A stretch of 64,000 bases of DNA from Labilithrix luteola (GCF_001263205.1 NZ_CP012333.1:10025501-10089500); one strand, 5' to 3'; positions 27,573 to 36,378 are shown, counted from the first letter of the stretch. Notes: generated by a model not told the origin, from the sequence alone. Translations and numbers: made by a program.

Positions 27573-28037
27573 ATGACCGAGCCCACCCCTGCATTCGCGT
27601 TCCAGCTCCTCGAGATCTTCGAAGGCCCCCTCCGCGACATTCGTTTCCCTGACGCCAGCGGGGAAATCCTAGCTTCTTCGATCGCCGAGGTGCAGGCGAC
27701 CCACGCGGCGCTGCTGACGGCGGAGGCCGCCCTCGAGGCTGCCAAGGCGCGTCTCATCGAAGTCCAGCAAGTGCTGACCGCCCGTTCGGAGCGCGCTCTG
27801 GCCTACGCGCGCATCTACGCGGCCGATCAACCCGAGCTCGAAGCGATGCTCGAACCGATTCAGATCCGCGGTGCCGCCAAGCGTGGTCCGGGCCGTCCGG
27901 CGCGCGCGTCGAGCGTCGAGGAGAGCAGCCCCTCTCTCGCGAACCCCACGCGGACGCGACGAGGCAAGCGCTCGGGGTCGAGCGATGCGAACGAGCAGAT
28001 GGAGCTCGAGACGGACGCGAGCGCCGCGGCCGAGTGA
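27573..28037 (+). CDS. small helical protein with AT-hook-like motif
   Basis: A 154-residue protein whose start abuts a palindrome. Residues 30-85 form an Ala-rich helical coiled coil (EILASSIAEVQATHAALLTA, then a second helix), followed by AKRGPGRPARA (about 99-109), an AT-hook-like GRP core flanked by basic residues, and a charged, disordered tail. AT-hooks bind the minor groove of AT-rich DNA and are unusually common in myxobacteria (CarD, HmgA-like proteins). A DNA-architectural or regulatory role is inferred. It is divergent from the VWA lipoprotein and could regulate it. Confidence 0.65.
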   Translation: MTEPTPAFAFQLLEIFEGPLRDIRFPDASGEILASSIAEVQATHAALLTAEAALEAAKARLIEVQQVLTARSERALAYARIYAADQPELEAMLEPIQIRGAAKRGPGRPARASSVEESSPSLANPTRTRRGKRSGSSDANEQMELETDASAAAE

Positions 28038-28047
28038 TCGGGGCTAG

Positions 28048-28872
28048 CTAGCCGTCGAGGTAGCCGAGCACGAGGTCACGAAGCGCGTCGGGAGCTTCGG
28101 CGTGCACCCAGTGACCAACGTTCGGAAGGACGTCGATGGTCGTGCGCGGACAGCGCGCAGCGTGGGCAATGTCGCTTTGGTCGACGATGTCGGACGCGCC
28201 TCCCACGATGAGGTGTGTCCGCATCAGGCCCGGCGGGTTCTCGAGAACGTCCCACGAGTCACGAATGAAGTAGTCCTCGAGCATCGCGCGAATACCCGGA
28301 ACGTCGATGCGGAACTCGAACCGCGTCGTGTTGGGAACCGGTCGCACGTTCATGGCGAGCCACATGGCGATGGGGCGCGCGACACCGCGTTCCTCCATCC
28401 ACGTGGTAAACGCATTTCGATCGCCGAACTCCTCGGGCAAATTGCGGAGCAGATCGACGATGTGCATCGTCCCGGAGGAGCCGCGATAGTCGGGGCGCGC
28501 GCTCGGCGTCGAGTCGATGACGTACAGATGATCGAGCGACGCGCCATGCCCGCGCGCGTATTCGATCGCCACTTTCCCGCCGAAGCTATGGCCGAGGACG
28601 GCGCGCACCGGACCGCGATGGCCGATGCTCGCCACGAGCTCGGCGACGTCGTTTGCGGTTGCGGCCACGGTGTGCGGCGGCGAGAAGCCTGTCTGCGATT
28701 CACCGTGCAGCCGGAGATCGACGAGAACCACGCCCCACGAAGGTCGCGCGCCGACGATTTGCTTCGCGAACGTTCGCCAGTTCGCTCCCGATCCGAGGAT
28801 ACCGTGGAGGAACACGAACCAACGATCCGGGGTGGACGACGGCGCCGTCACGAACGCGTGCGACAAGGGCAT
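28048..28872 (-). CDS. YbfF-like alpha/beta-fold hydrolase
   Basis: A 274-residue cytosolic hydrolase that ends 10 bp from the convergent gene. Oxyanion segment FLHGILGSGANWR (about 20-32), acid-strand VVLVDLRLHGES, nucleophile elbow GHSFGGK (Ser about 95) and the C-terminal His in NVGHWVHAEAP are all present. The RLHGES and GHS arrangement fits the YbfF/ABHD11 esterase family. Natural substrates are likely acyl-CoA or short acyl esters; this is inference from the family. Confidence 0.88.
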   Translation of the reverse strand: MPLSHAFVTAPSSTPDRWFVFLHGILGSGANWRTFAKQIVGARPSWGVVLVDLRLHGESQTGFSPPHTVAATANDVAELVASIGHRGPVRAVLGHSFGGKVAIEYARGHGASLDHLYVIDSTPSARPDYRGSSGTMHIVDLLRNLPEEFGDRNAFTTWMEERGVARPIAMWLAMNVRPVPNTTRFEFRIDVPGIRAMLEDYFIRDSWDVLENPPGLMRTHLIVGGASDIVDQSDIAHAARCPRTTIDVLPNVGHWVHAEAPDALRDLVLGYLDG

Positions 28873-28941
28873 GAGGAGCGCGAATATGCTCCGCCCGAGG
28901 GCTCCCCTGCAACCTCGTCCCCGTGATCTTCGCGGCTGAGG

Positions 28942-30615
28942 TCAGCGAGGACGCTTGCGCTTGCGATGGTCGCCGGGCACGACCTTCTTCGGGCTCTTGG
29001 GGGGCGGACGCTTCGTGCCGGCGTGCGGTCCTGCGCTCGCGCGCGGCTTCGGTTCGACGGCGAGCGGCGCCGACGAAGGCCCCGCATCGGTCTCGATATC
29101 GTCGTCGTCGTCGTCGCCAGCGTCCCCCGTATCGCCCGCGTCACCGCCGTCGGTCGCTTCGGCGTCCGCGAGATCGGCCTCGGCGTCTTTCGTATCGAGG
29201 CGCACCGCGGGATCGACAGGCATGGCGAGCTCCGCGTCGAGCTCGGACGTTGCCACGCCGCTGTCGGAGGGCTCGGGCTCGGCGCCGGGAGCGACCGCTC
29301 CGCTCGCGTCGAGATCGAGGGCGCCGAGCACTCCCGATTCGGTGAGACGCGCGCGGATCTCGGAAGCATTGAGCCAGGCGAGACCGCCGACAGCCAGAAG
29401 GCCCACGGCCCAAGGCCAGCGCGAGGAACGCTCGGACTTGCGCCGCGCCGGAGCGCGATTGCTCTCGTGCCGAATGTCCGCCGTGGCGCCCACGCTGGAC
29501 TCGTCGTCGGGGCGCGCTTGGGGGCGCGGTTCGGAGCCGACACGGGAGCGCGGAGGCTCGAGGGCGAGCTCGCGCGACGAGACCTCCATCGTCGCGTCCA
29601 TGCTGGCCGGCTGCGCCGACGCAGGCTCGAGCGCCGGCGGGTTCGACGAGCGAGACACGCGCGACGTCGCGGGCTGGCGAATCGAATACGGCATCACGAG
29701 CATCGTGGGGCCGTCGCCAGCGAGCAGGTCGCGCGCAGCGCGCACGTCTGCGAGCATCGCCGTGGCATCGGGATAGCGATCTTCGCGGTTGAACGCGATG
29801 GCTCGATCGACGATGCGAGCGAACGGTTCCGACACGTCGGCTTTGACCGTGCGAATGCGCGGTGCAGGCACCGTTGCCATCTTCACGACCTGCATCACGA
29901 TGTTGTCGGCGTCGTGGATGCGCCGGCCGGTGATGAGGCGGAACGCCGTCGCGCCGAGGGCGAAGAGATCCGTTCGGCCGTCGATTTCGGAGGTCTTCCC
30001 CGAAGCTTGCTCGGGAGACATGTACGCCGGCGTACCGAGCGCCAAGCCCGCGCTGGTGACCGGCCCCGTTTCGCTGAGGCGCGCGAGGCCGAAGTCGAGC
30101 ACCTTGACGCGAATGCCCTCGCGCTCGGGATCGCGCGCGAGGAAGAGATTTTCGGGCTTGAGGTCGCGATGGACGACGCCGTGTGCGTGCGCGGCCTCGA
30201 GGACCTCGAGCACGGCCTCCATGATGACGAGCAGCTCGTGTTCGGTGAGCCGAGCTCCTCGCTTACCGCGCTCCTCGAGGGATTCGCCCTCGAGCATCTC
30301 CATCACGATGTACGCCGTGCCCGCGTCGGGGCCTTCTTTGACGACGTCGTCGTCGAGCACCTGCACGGCGCCGCGATGCTCCACGCGATTCGCGGCGTAG
30401 CCTTCGCGGAGGAAGCGTTCGCGGACTTCGTCGACGCTGGCGATGTCCGGATGTAGGACCTTCACCGCCGCGCGAGCGCCGTTGCGGTGGCGACCGGCGT
30501 AGACGGCGGCCATGCCGCCCTTGCCGAGAAGACGCTCGAGCGTCCACTTGTCGTTGAGGACGCTCCCCACGCGATCTTCGGCGCGCGGATCCTCACGTTC
30601 GACGGAAGCGGACAT
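28942..30615 (-). CDS. membrane Ser/Thr protein kinase with acidic C-terminal domain
   Basis: A 557-residue Hanks-type kinase. Kinase domain about residues 16-290: LLGKGGMAAVY Gly-rich loop, AAVKVL, HRDLKPEN catalytic loop, DFGLARL and GTPAYMSPEQ. It is therefore an RD kinase with no obvious lesion. A Ser/Arg-rich linker leads to one membrane helix (WPWAVGLLAVGGLAWLNA, about 410-427). The part outside is very rich in Asp/Ala/Glu and ends with Lys-rich PPKSPKKVVPGDHRKRKR. The small membrane protein gene at 30664 lies 48 bp upstream on the same strand. Confidence 0.93.
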   Translation of the reverse strand: MSASVEREDPRAEDRVGSVLNDKWTLERLLGKGGMAAVYAGRHRNGARAAVKVLHPDIASVDEVRERFLREGYAANRVEHRGAVQVLDDDVVKEGPDAGTAYIVMEMLEGESLEERGKRGARLTEHELLVIMEAVLEVLEAAHAHGVVHRDLKPENLFLARDPEREGIRVKVLDFGLARLSETGPVTSAGLALGTPAYMSPEQASGKTSEIDGRTDLFALGATAFRLITGRRIHDADNIVMQVVKMATVPAPRIRTVKADVSEPFARIVDRAIAFNREDRYPDATAMLADVRAARDLLAGDGPTMLVMPYSIRQPATSRVSRSSNPPALEPASAQPASMDATMEVSSRELALEPPRSRVGSEPRPQARPDDESSVGATADIRHESNRAPARRKSERSSRWPWAVGLLAVGGLAWLNASEIRARLTESGVLGALDLDASGAVAPGAEPEPSDSGVATSELDAELAMPVDPAVRLDTKDAEADLADAEATDGGDAGDTGDAGDDDDDDIETDAGPSSAPLAVEPKPRASAGPHAGTKRPPPKSPKKVVPGDHRKRKRPR

Positions 30616-30663
30616 CGGCCCCCGGTTATAGCGCGACAGGGGCGTCCGGATCGCGCCCGACGG

Positions 30664-30945
30664 TCATCGAGCCCCACTTTGGAGCGAGAAAAGTGCAAAA
30701 ACTCCGGCGACTCCCGAGGCTCCGGCGGCCAGGATCACCCCCGCCGCACCGTTGATCATGCCTGCGAAGCAGGCGATGGCGGCTCCGACGGCAAACCAGG
30801 CTATCGAGGGCCATGCCCGCGCTCCGGCGGACGGAAGGCGGGCTCTCGCCGGCATGCAACGCTTACATTGCCCACACGGCTCACACGTGTGCGTGGAGAA
30901 GACGAGCCACGGACCGGATGGATGGAGGCGCACGAACATCCCCAT
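30664..30945 (-). CDS. small Cys-cluster membrane protein
   Basis: A 93-residue frame ending 48 bp before the kinase start on the same strand. The N-terminal part contains CEPCGQCKRC, a compact four-cysteine cluster that could bind zinc or iron-sulfur. Two hydrophobic segments follow (WFAVGAAIACFAGMINGAAG and VILAAGASGVAGVFALF). No Shine-Dalgarno precedes the ATG and the gene sits in a 435-bp region between divergent genes, so the call is tentative. If real, its position suggests a sensor partner of the kinase. Confidence 0.45.
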   Translation of the reverse strand: MGMFVRLHPSGPWLVFSTHTCEPCGQCKRCMPARARLPSAGARAWPSIAWFAVGAAIACFAGMINGAAGVILAAGASGVAGVFALFSLQSGAR

Positions 30946-31050
30946 CGATCGTCGCGCGACACTTGTTGCGCCAAGTGAACGTCATCGTTGGTTCGTCGTG
31001 CAAAAGGTGCCACGGCTGGGACTACCATCACCACCGAGAGGGGTACGGCG

Positions 31051-32220
31051 ATGAGTCAACGCTTCAGCGCTTCCATGGTCGTGGCATTCACGTTTGCTGC
31101 ATCGACGCTCGCGATGACCGCAGCGGCGTGCGGTAGCGACGACGCGTCCGGCTCGTCACCGGAGAACGGATCCACGTCGGGGTCGAACGGAACGAGCGGG
31201 TCGAACGGAACGACCACCGGCTCGAGCGGGTCGACAGGCACGTCCGGCTCGAGCGGATCCTCCGGCACCAGCGGCACTTCGGGAACGTCGGGCACGCCCG
31301 GCCCCGGAACGACCTATGCGGGCTGCCGCATCTTCCCGAACGACAATCCGTGGAACACGGACGTCTCGACGGCTTCCGTCGATACCGATCTCATGACGAG
31401 CGTGATGCCTCACATGAGCCTCGGCACGGGCTTGCATCCGGATTGGGGCACGGTCGACGAGCAATACGGTCTGCCGATCACCGTCGGCAAGGCCTCGACC
31501 CCGGTGCCGATCACCTGGACGACCAGCTGGGGTCCCACGGAGAGCGACCCGGTCCCCTGCCCTTCCGGCGGAGGAAAGTTCTGCTACCCGATCCCCCTCG
31601 ACGCGAAGATCGAGGGAGGTCCGGGCGCCAAGACGGGCGACGATCGCCACCTCATCTTCCTCGCCAACGACGGCGCGCCCGATCACTGCATGCTGTACGA
31701 ATTGTACAATACACAGAACCAGTCGGGCGCGGGCTTCACAGCGGCGAGCGGTGCGGTCTTCAGCCTGGACTCGAACGCGCTTCGTCCCGAAGGTTGGACG
31801 TCCGCCGACGCGGCGGGCATGTCGGTGATGGCCGGCCTCGTTCGATGGGAAGAGGTTCAGCGCGGCGAGATCACCCATGCCATCCGCTTCACGATGGACG
31901 CCACGCGCGACGCCTACATTCACCCGGCGACGCATGCAGCAGGCAGCAAGGACACCTCGCTTCCGCCGATGGGCCTCCGCGTTCGTCTCAAGGCGAGTTT
32001 CGACGACTCGAAGTTGACGGGCCCGTCGAAGATCGTCGTGACGGCCATGAAGAAATACGGCCTCATCCTCGCGGACAACGGATCGGACTGGTACATCACC
32101 GGCGAGAGCGAAAACGCGTGGAAACCAGCGATGGGCGATCTCGTCAGTTCGCTGGGCAAGATCAAGGGCTCGGACTTCGAGATCGTGAAGACCGGCTCGG
32201 TGATCCCCCAGCCTCACTAA
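31051..32220 (+). CDS. secreted lipoprotein with Ser/Gly/Thr linker, unknown globular domain
   Basis: A 389-residue lipoprotein; ATG 31051 is preceded by GAGAGGGG. The signal peptide ends with TAAAC, a lipobox, followed by a 55-residue linker made of SGSNGTS-like repeats. The globular part begins CRIFPNDNPWNTDVS and has HPDWGTVDEQYGLPITVG and several Trp/Tyr-rich strands (WGPTESDPV, HLIFLANDG), with HAIRFTM and YIHPATHAAGS later. This extracellular domain recurs in actinobacteria and myxobacteria as hypothetical secreted proteins. I recall no experimental function. Confidence 0.75.
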   Translation: MSQRFSASMVVAFTFAASTLAMTAAACGSDDASGSSPENGSTSGSNGTSGSNGTTTGSSGSTGTSGSSGSSGTSGTSGTSGTPGPGTTYAGCRIFPNDNPWNTDVSTASVDTDLMTSVMPHMSLGTGLHPDWGTVDEQYGLPITVGKASTPVPITWTTSWGPTESDPVPCPSGGGKFCYPIPLDAKIEGGPGAKTGDDRHLIFLANDGAPDHCMLYELYNTQNQSGAGFTAASGAVFSLDSNALRPEGWTSADAAGMSVMAGLVRWEEVQRGEITHAIRFTMDATRDAYIHPATHAAGSKDTSLPPMGLRVRLKASFDDSKLTGPSKIVVTAMKKYGLILADNGSDWYITGESENAWKPAMGDLVSSLGKIKGSDFEIVKTGSVIPQPH

Positions 32221-32226
32221 CGCGGT

Positions 32227-33390
32227 TCACGCGGCCACGGCGAGATACGGAGCGAGAAGGCTCGCGAGCCGCACCTCGAGATCGCGCCGCGTAGCCTCGA
32301 ACTCGGTGGCTTCGAGCGCTTCGCTCATGATGCCGAAGCGCTCCCAAGCGCCGCTTCGTGCCGCGTCGGGCAAGGGCGTGCGCATGGTCTTGGGCAACGC
32401 GCGGCCCGCGGCCTCGAGCGCGTAGGCGACGGGCTCGCCGCCCTCCGAGAGACAGAACTTCACGACGTCCCAGCCGTGGCGCGCATGCCGGCCTTCGTCC
32501 GCGGCGATCTCTTTCAACATCTCTCGCACGGCGGGATCCGCGGTACGTCGCGCGAGCTTGGCGACGATGCGCGCCGAGACCCCCTCGTGCAGCGCTCCGT
32601 CGACGAGCGAATCGACGGCGAGCTGAGCGAGTTGCGCGGTGCGCGGCCCGACGAGCGTGCGTGCGCGCGAAGCCTGCGGAAAGGCCCCCGGGCTCTCCGC
32701 GCGGCCGTCAATCGATCGCGCGACCGCGAAACAAAGCTCGGCGTGGCGGATCTCCTCGATGGCATCTTCGTTCGCCGAGCGCACGAGCGCCGGCGGCGCG
32801 CCTAGCGCGACGAGGTCGAGCGTCAAGCGAGCGAACGCCGCGACCGACGCGTGTTCGGTCCGTCCGTTCTCACGCCACTGCGCGGCGAGCGCGAGCCGCG
32901 TGGCCTCGTCGAGTTCGAAACCCGGCGCACGCTGATCGCTCGGCTTCGCCCAGTCGTCACCGGTGGTGACGGGCGGAAGAAGCACCCGGCCAAAGCTCCG
33001 GAGCTGACGACCGCGCGACAGGCTCATCGTGGCGAGGAGCGCCGTGAGGAGCCCAACGCCGGTCATCATGAGATTGAGAAGGACCGCGAAGACGCTCCCC
33101 ACGGTCCCCTTCGCGCCCACCGCCGTTCCCCCTTTGACGAGCGCCACAACCCCGAACACGGCGCCGAGGACCCCGAGCGCGGAGGATGCGAGCGCGATGA
33201 GTGCCGTCGAATCTCGGGCGTCGATAACGCCTCCCAAGGCGATGCCGCCGACCAGCAAACCGAAGGAGGCTACGAGCGAGATCCAGGCGCGCTTACGCAG
33301 CCGGGCGGCGACCTCGTGTCCTGTCGCATTCGTGACGGGGCTACGCGGCGCCGCATAGGCGTGCACGAGTGGGGAGGCGTCGTCCTGCAT
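32227..33390 (-). CDS. membrane-anchored ferritin-like protein
   Basis: A 387-residue protein (ATG 33390 chosen; an earlier in-frame start lacks protein-like sequence). Residues 25-150 have about four hydrophobic segments (ISLVASFGLLVGGIALGGVI; SVFAVLLNLMMTGVGLLTAL), anchoring it in the inner membrane. The C-terminal 200 residues are helical with ferritin-like metal motifs: EHASVAAF, EIRHAELCF and ADEGRHARHGW (E-x-x-H patterns). Such domains bind di-iron and can act in oxidation or iron handling. The fusion to four N-terminal membrane helices is unusual. Convergent with the lipoprotein gene, 6 bp apart. Confidence 0.8.
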   Translation of the reverse strand: MQDDASPLVHAYAAPRSPVTNATGHEVAARLRKRAWISLVASFGLLVGGIALGGVIDARDSTALIALASSALGVLGAVFGVVALVKGGTAVGAKGTVGSVFAVLLNLMMTGVGLLTALLATMSLSRGRQLRSFGRVLLPPVTTGDDWAKPSDQRAPGFELDEATRLALAAQWRENGRTEHASVAAFARLTLDLVALGAPPALVRSANEDAIEEIRHAELCFAVARSIDGRAESPGAFPQASRARTLVGPRTAQLAQLAVDSLVDGALHEGVSARIVAKLARRTADPAVREMLKEIAADEGRHARHGWDVVKFCLSEGGEPVAYALEAAGRALPKTMRTPLPDAARSGAWERFGIMSEALEATEFEATRRDLEVRLASLLAPYLAVAA

Positions 33391-33428
33391 GACCGGTGAA
33401 CGCCCCTCGCGGCTCGTCTCTTCCCGCC

Positions 33429-34454
33429 CTACCAGACCTGCTGCCGACCGATGAAGGCGTAGGGGTACGCCCAATCCGGCGCCGAAGCCTCATCGAGCTC
33501 CTTGACGTCTTCGGGCGTGAGCTTCACGTCGATGGCACGCAGATTGTCGTCGAGCTGGGCGATCGTCCGGGCCCCCAGGATGACGCTGGAGACCGTCGGC
33601 TTCGCCAGAAGCCAGGCAAGCGCGACCTGCGCCGAGCTGGCCTCACGCCGCTGCGCCACGACCGCGAGGCGATCGAGCAGATCGTACGATCGCTCTTGGC
33701 CGAGTCTCGCCATCGTGTCTTTCCACTCCGCGAGACGTGCACCCGCCGGCGGCGCCTGGCCCCGGCGGTACTTGCCCGTCAAGAACCCACTCGCGAGGGG
33801 CGACCAGACAAGGACGCCGAGCTTGTACTCACGGCAAACCGGAACGACCTCCCGTTCGGCGCCGCGCTCGAGCAGCGACCACTGCAGCTGCACCGACTCA
33901 TAGCGGTGGGTCCGATTCTTCTCGGCGGACCAGAGCGACTCCATCAGCCGGTAGCCGGTGTAATTCGAACAGCCGACATAGCGAACCTTGCCGGCGGTGA
34001 CGAGGTCGTCGAGCGCGCGCAGCGTCTCGTCGATGCGGACCGTCGTGTCCTGCATGTGCACCTGATAGAGGTCGATGAAGTCAGTCTTGAGCCGGCTCAG
34101 CGACTGCTCGCACGCGGCGACGATGTGCTTGCGCGAGAGTCCCATGTCGTGCGGACCAGGTTTTTCCATCAGACCGAAGCCGACGGGGAACCGGCATTTC
34201 GTCGCGATGAGAACCTTGTGACGCTTGCCCGCCGACCACTGACCGACGAGCTCCTCGCTCCGCCCCTCGCTGTAGACGTTCGCGGTATCGATGAGGTTGA
34301 CGCCGTGCTCGAGGGCGCGATCGAAGACCCTGCGCGCCTCGTCGTCGCTGGACGTGACCCCCTTCATGAACGTCGCCGACTCGCCGAAGGTCATTGCTCC
34401 CAGACTGAGCGCGCTGACTTTGAGACCGCTGGTTCCCAGGCTCCGGATTTCCAT
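33429..34454 (-). CDS. aldo/keto reductase
   Basis: A 341-residue cytosolic oxidoreductase, start ATG 34454 (MEIRSLGTSGLKV). TIM-barrel AKR hallmarks: GAMTFGE, NLIDTANVYSEGRSEE with catalytic Asp and Tyr, ATKCRF with catalytic Lys, YQVHMQD with His, GCSNYTGY, and SVILGARTIAQLDDNL near the C-terminus for NADPH binding. It belongs to the YghZ/Kv-beta-like branch. Substrate is not inferable. It lies 38 bp downstream of the ferritin-like gene start on the same strand, but no metabolic link is evident. Confidence 0.93.
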   Translation of the reverse strand: MEIRSLGTSGLKVSALSLGAMTFGESATFMKGVTSSDDEARRVFDRALEHGVNLIDTANVYSEGRSEELVGQWSAGKRHKVLIATKCRFPVGFGLMEKPGPHDMGLSRKHIVAACEQSLSRLKTDFIDLYQVHMQDTTVRIDETLRALDDLVTAGKVRYVGCSNYTGYRLMESLWSAEKNRTHRYESVQLQWSLLERGAEREVVPVCREYKLGVLVWSPLASGFLTGKYRRGQAPPAGARLAEWKDTMARLGQERSYDLLDRLAVVAQRREASSAQVALAWLLAKPTVSSVILGARTIAQLDDNLRAIDVKLTPEDVKELDEASAPDWAYPYAFIGRQQVW

Positions 34455-34509
34455 GGCGGGCATGCTTTCCGGGCGGCCCGGGGCCGTCAACCACCGGAGA
34501 GGCGTGCGC

Positions 34510-34536
34510 AGGATGGGCAGGATGGGCAGGATGGCC
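34510..34536 (+). repeat. 9-bp tandem repeat, three copies
   Basis: AGGATGGGC at 34510 and 34519, then AGGATGGCC at 34528, in the 225-bp divergent intergenic region before the response regulator (34680). Confidence 0.8.
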
Positions 34537-34679
34537 AGATTGCCCTCGTGTCATTCCGCAAGCATGCGACGCAGTGTGCGGAAGGCGTTCGCAGTGAGCG
34601 ACTCTCCCACGGGGCAAGTTGCACGGTGGCGAAATCGGACAGCTAGCGCAGCAAGATATCGCATGACATTCTGGGAGTG

Positions 34680-35291
34680 ATGGCACCGGGTGTTTCCTTC
34701 CTCGTGGCCGAAGACGATTCGAGCGTAGGTCGGTATCTCACGCGTGTGCTTGGTCCGCACGGAGACACAGAGCTCTTCACGACGATGTCTGAGGCCCAAG
34801 CTGCGCTCGCGGCAAAGGTGTTCCATGCGCTGGTCGTGGACGTCGGTCTTCCAGACGGGTCGGGGTTCAACGTCGCTCGGGCGGCACGAACCCGTGATCC
34901 GGCCGTCCCCGTTCTGGTCCTTTCCGGACGGGTCGACGCCGAACGCCTCGCCGAGGCGCACACGATCGGTGTCCACTATCTGCTGAAGCCCGTCGACAGC
35001 GCGCAGCTCGAGGTCTTTGCCCTGCGTGCCCTGGCCCGCGCGCACCTTCGTGCTGGGCGCATCGAGGCGGCGGTCAAGAGCTGGACCTATCGCTACGATC
35101 TGACGACCAGCGAAGCGAGTTTGCTCGACCTCTCCGCGCGTGGTGCGCTCCGCAGCGAGCTCGCCGATCTCCGCAAGGTGGCTCCGAGCACGATCAAGAA
35201 GCAGGTCCAGATGCTGCTCGACAAGACACACAACCCGTCGCTCGACGTCGCGGTTGCCCGCCTCTTGCGAACGGCGCTCGACGAAGACTGA
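34680..35291 (+). CDS. response regulator with LuxR-type helix-turn-helix
   Basis: A 203-residue two-component response regulator. The receiver domain (about 6-120) has the acidic pocket VAEDDSS, phosphoacceptor Asp in LVVDVGLPDGSG (about 55), the Ser in LVLSGR and the Lys in LLKPVD. The C-terminus carries a LuxR/NarL-like HTH (YRYDLTTSEASLLDLSARG, then APSTIKKQVQMLLDKTHN) with a slightly divergent recognition helix. No histidine kinase is in the window, so its partner is an orphan elsewhere. Start could also be GTG 34677. The promoter region contains a 9-bp tandem repeat. Confidence 0.9.
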   Translation: MAPGVSFLVAEDDSSVGRYLTRVLGPHGDTELFTTMSEAQAALAAKVFHALVVDVGLPDGSGFNVARAARTRDPAVPVLVLSGRVDAERLAEAHTIGVHYLLKPVDSAQLEVFALRALARAHLRAGRIEAAVKSWTYRYDLTTSEASLLDLSARGALRSELADLRKVAPSTIKKQVQMLLDKTHNPSLDVAVARLLRTALDED

Positions 35292-35298
35292 GAGGCCG

Positions 35299-35334
35299 AC
35301 TGGCCGGGCCAGGGTCGAAACTGGCCGGGCCAGG
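35299..35334. repeat. direct repeat of a hairpin-forming 15-mer
   Basis: ACTGGCCGGGCCAGG occurs at 35299 and 35320, 21 bp apart. Each copy contains the palindrome CTGGCC-G-GGCCAG and would fold as a hairpin in RNA. It lies just after the response regulator stop and before the SWIM gene. There is no T run, so it is not a typical terminator. Confidence 0.75.
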
Positions 35335-35407
35335 CTGACGCCGCGCCAAGCGCGCGGATTCGTTATGGGCAGAAGCAGGCACGCGTCTCGCTCTTCGGCG
35401 AGGCACG

Positions 35408-36061
35408 ATGACCACGCAAACCTCCCCGTCCGCACGCCCCACGCTCACCTTCCCCGCTCGTCCGCCGCGCCCAGCGCGTCCGGCAAGCGTCGCGATTCGC
35501 ATTGCTGATCGCCTCGGGCCTCACTTCGCGCCAAACGCGTGCGTGGCCGGCTACGGCTACTTTGCGAACGGGCGCGTCGTGCTCGCCCTGACGTCAGAGA
35601 CTTCGGGGCACGCAACCGTCCGAGGTAAGCGCACGCAGACGGTGCACCTCGAAGCGAACGACGGCGAGCTCGCCACGTCGTGCTCGTGCGCCTCGAACGC
35701 GCTCGAAATGACCGGCTGCCGGCATGTTTGGGCTGCGGTCCTCGAGGCAGATCGGACAGGCGCCTTCGCCTCCCTTCGCGCCTCGCCCAAACCGCTCAAA
35801 ATGCGGGCGCGGACGGAGCCTCGCCCTACGAGCGAAACGCCGGGCGAAAAGCCTAAGAACAAGGCGGCCCAACGTGCGCAACGTGCGCAACGTGCCGAAG
35901 ACGAGAAAAAGCACGAGCCGCAGAAGACGACGATGGCCAAGGCGAACGTCGCGCCGTCCTCGACGAAGGTAACGTCGAAGGCGAAGGACGCTGCAAGCGG
36001 CTCGACGAGCGCACGCACGAAGGCGTCGAAGAAATCGCAGCCTGCAAAACGCACGAAGTAG
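35408..36061 (+). CDS. SWIM zinc-finger protein with basic tail
   Basis: A 217-residue protein. The SWIM motif CxCx(n)CxH is visible as SCSCASNALEMTGCRHVW (about 94-111), a zinc-binding element involved in DNA or protein binding. The second half is highly basic and low complexity (KPKNKAAQRAQRAQRAED and KSQPAKRTK), including a repeated QRA encoded by a 9-bp tandem repeat. Lysine-rich tails of this kind occur on bacterial histone-like proteins. A nucleic-acid-associated role is likely; the partner is unknown. Confidence 0.75.
   Translation: MTTQTSPSARPTLTFPARPPRPARPASVAIRIADRLGPHFAPNACVAGYGYFANGRVVLALTSETSGHATVRGKRTQTVHLEANDGELATSCSCASNALEMTGCRHVWAAVLEADRTGAFASLRASPKPLKMRARTEPRPTSETPGEKPKNKAAQRAQRAQRAEDEKKHEPQKTTMAKANVAPSSTKVTSKAKDAASGSTSARTKASKKSQPAKRTK
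35870..35896 (+). repeat. 9-bp in-frame tandem repeat, three copies
   Basis: CAACGTGCG at 35870 and 35879 and CAACGTGCC at 35888 inside the SWIM gene, encoding the QRA repeat in the basic tail. Confidence 0.85.
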
Positions 36062-36122
36062 CTCATCAGGACGCTCCCTTGCGGCATGCACGGTGCACTT
36101 CGTCCTCGGTGAGGCAGGCACC

Positions 36123-36257
36123 ATGGATCGCGATGCTCGAGCGCAGGAAGAGAAGCTCTCGCTAGACCGCACGCTCGCGTTGGCGCTCGTCACGGTTGCG
36201 CTATGTGCGATGCTTTCGACCAGCCTCGTCGTACTCCTGCGTGCCGTGCTGCGCTGA
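36123..36257 (+). CDS. possible 44-residue single-span membrane protein
   Basis: ATG 36123 follows GAGG at about 8 nt. The protein has a charged first 17 residues (DRDARAQEEKLSLDR) and then one hydrophobic helix (LALALVTVALCAMLSTSLVVL). It lies between the SWIM gene and the BON-domain gene. Third-position GC is roughly 70%, lower than neighbouring genes, so this is tentative. If expressed it is an inner-membrane microprotein of unknown function. Confidence 0.4.
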   Translation: MDRDARAQEEKLSLDRTLALALVTVALCAMLSTSLVVLLRAVLR

Positions 36258-36378
36258 CCGATCTCGTTCTCGGTTCTCGTTCTCCTTCTCGGTTCTCCAT
36301 CTCGGGCCCCGCGGCGCACGGCTTGCTCCCTCACCTTCGAATGCCGAGTTCTGCGTCAGGGCTCGCGGAAGGGCGGTG

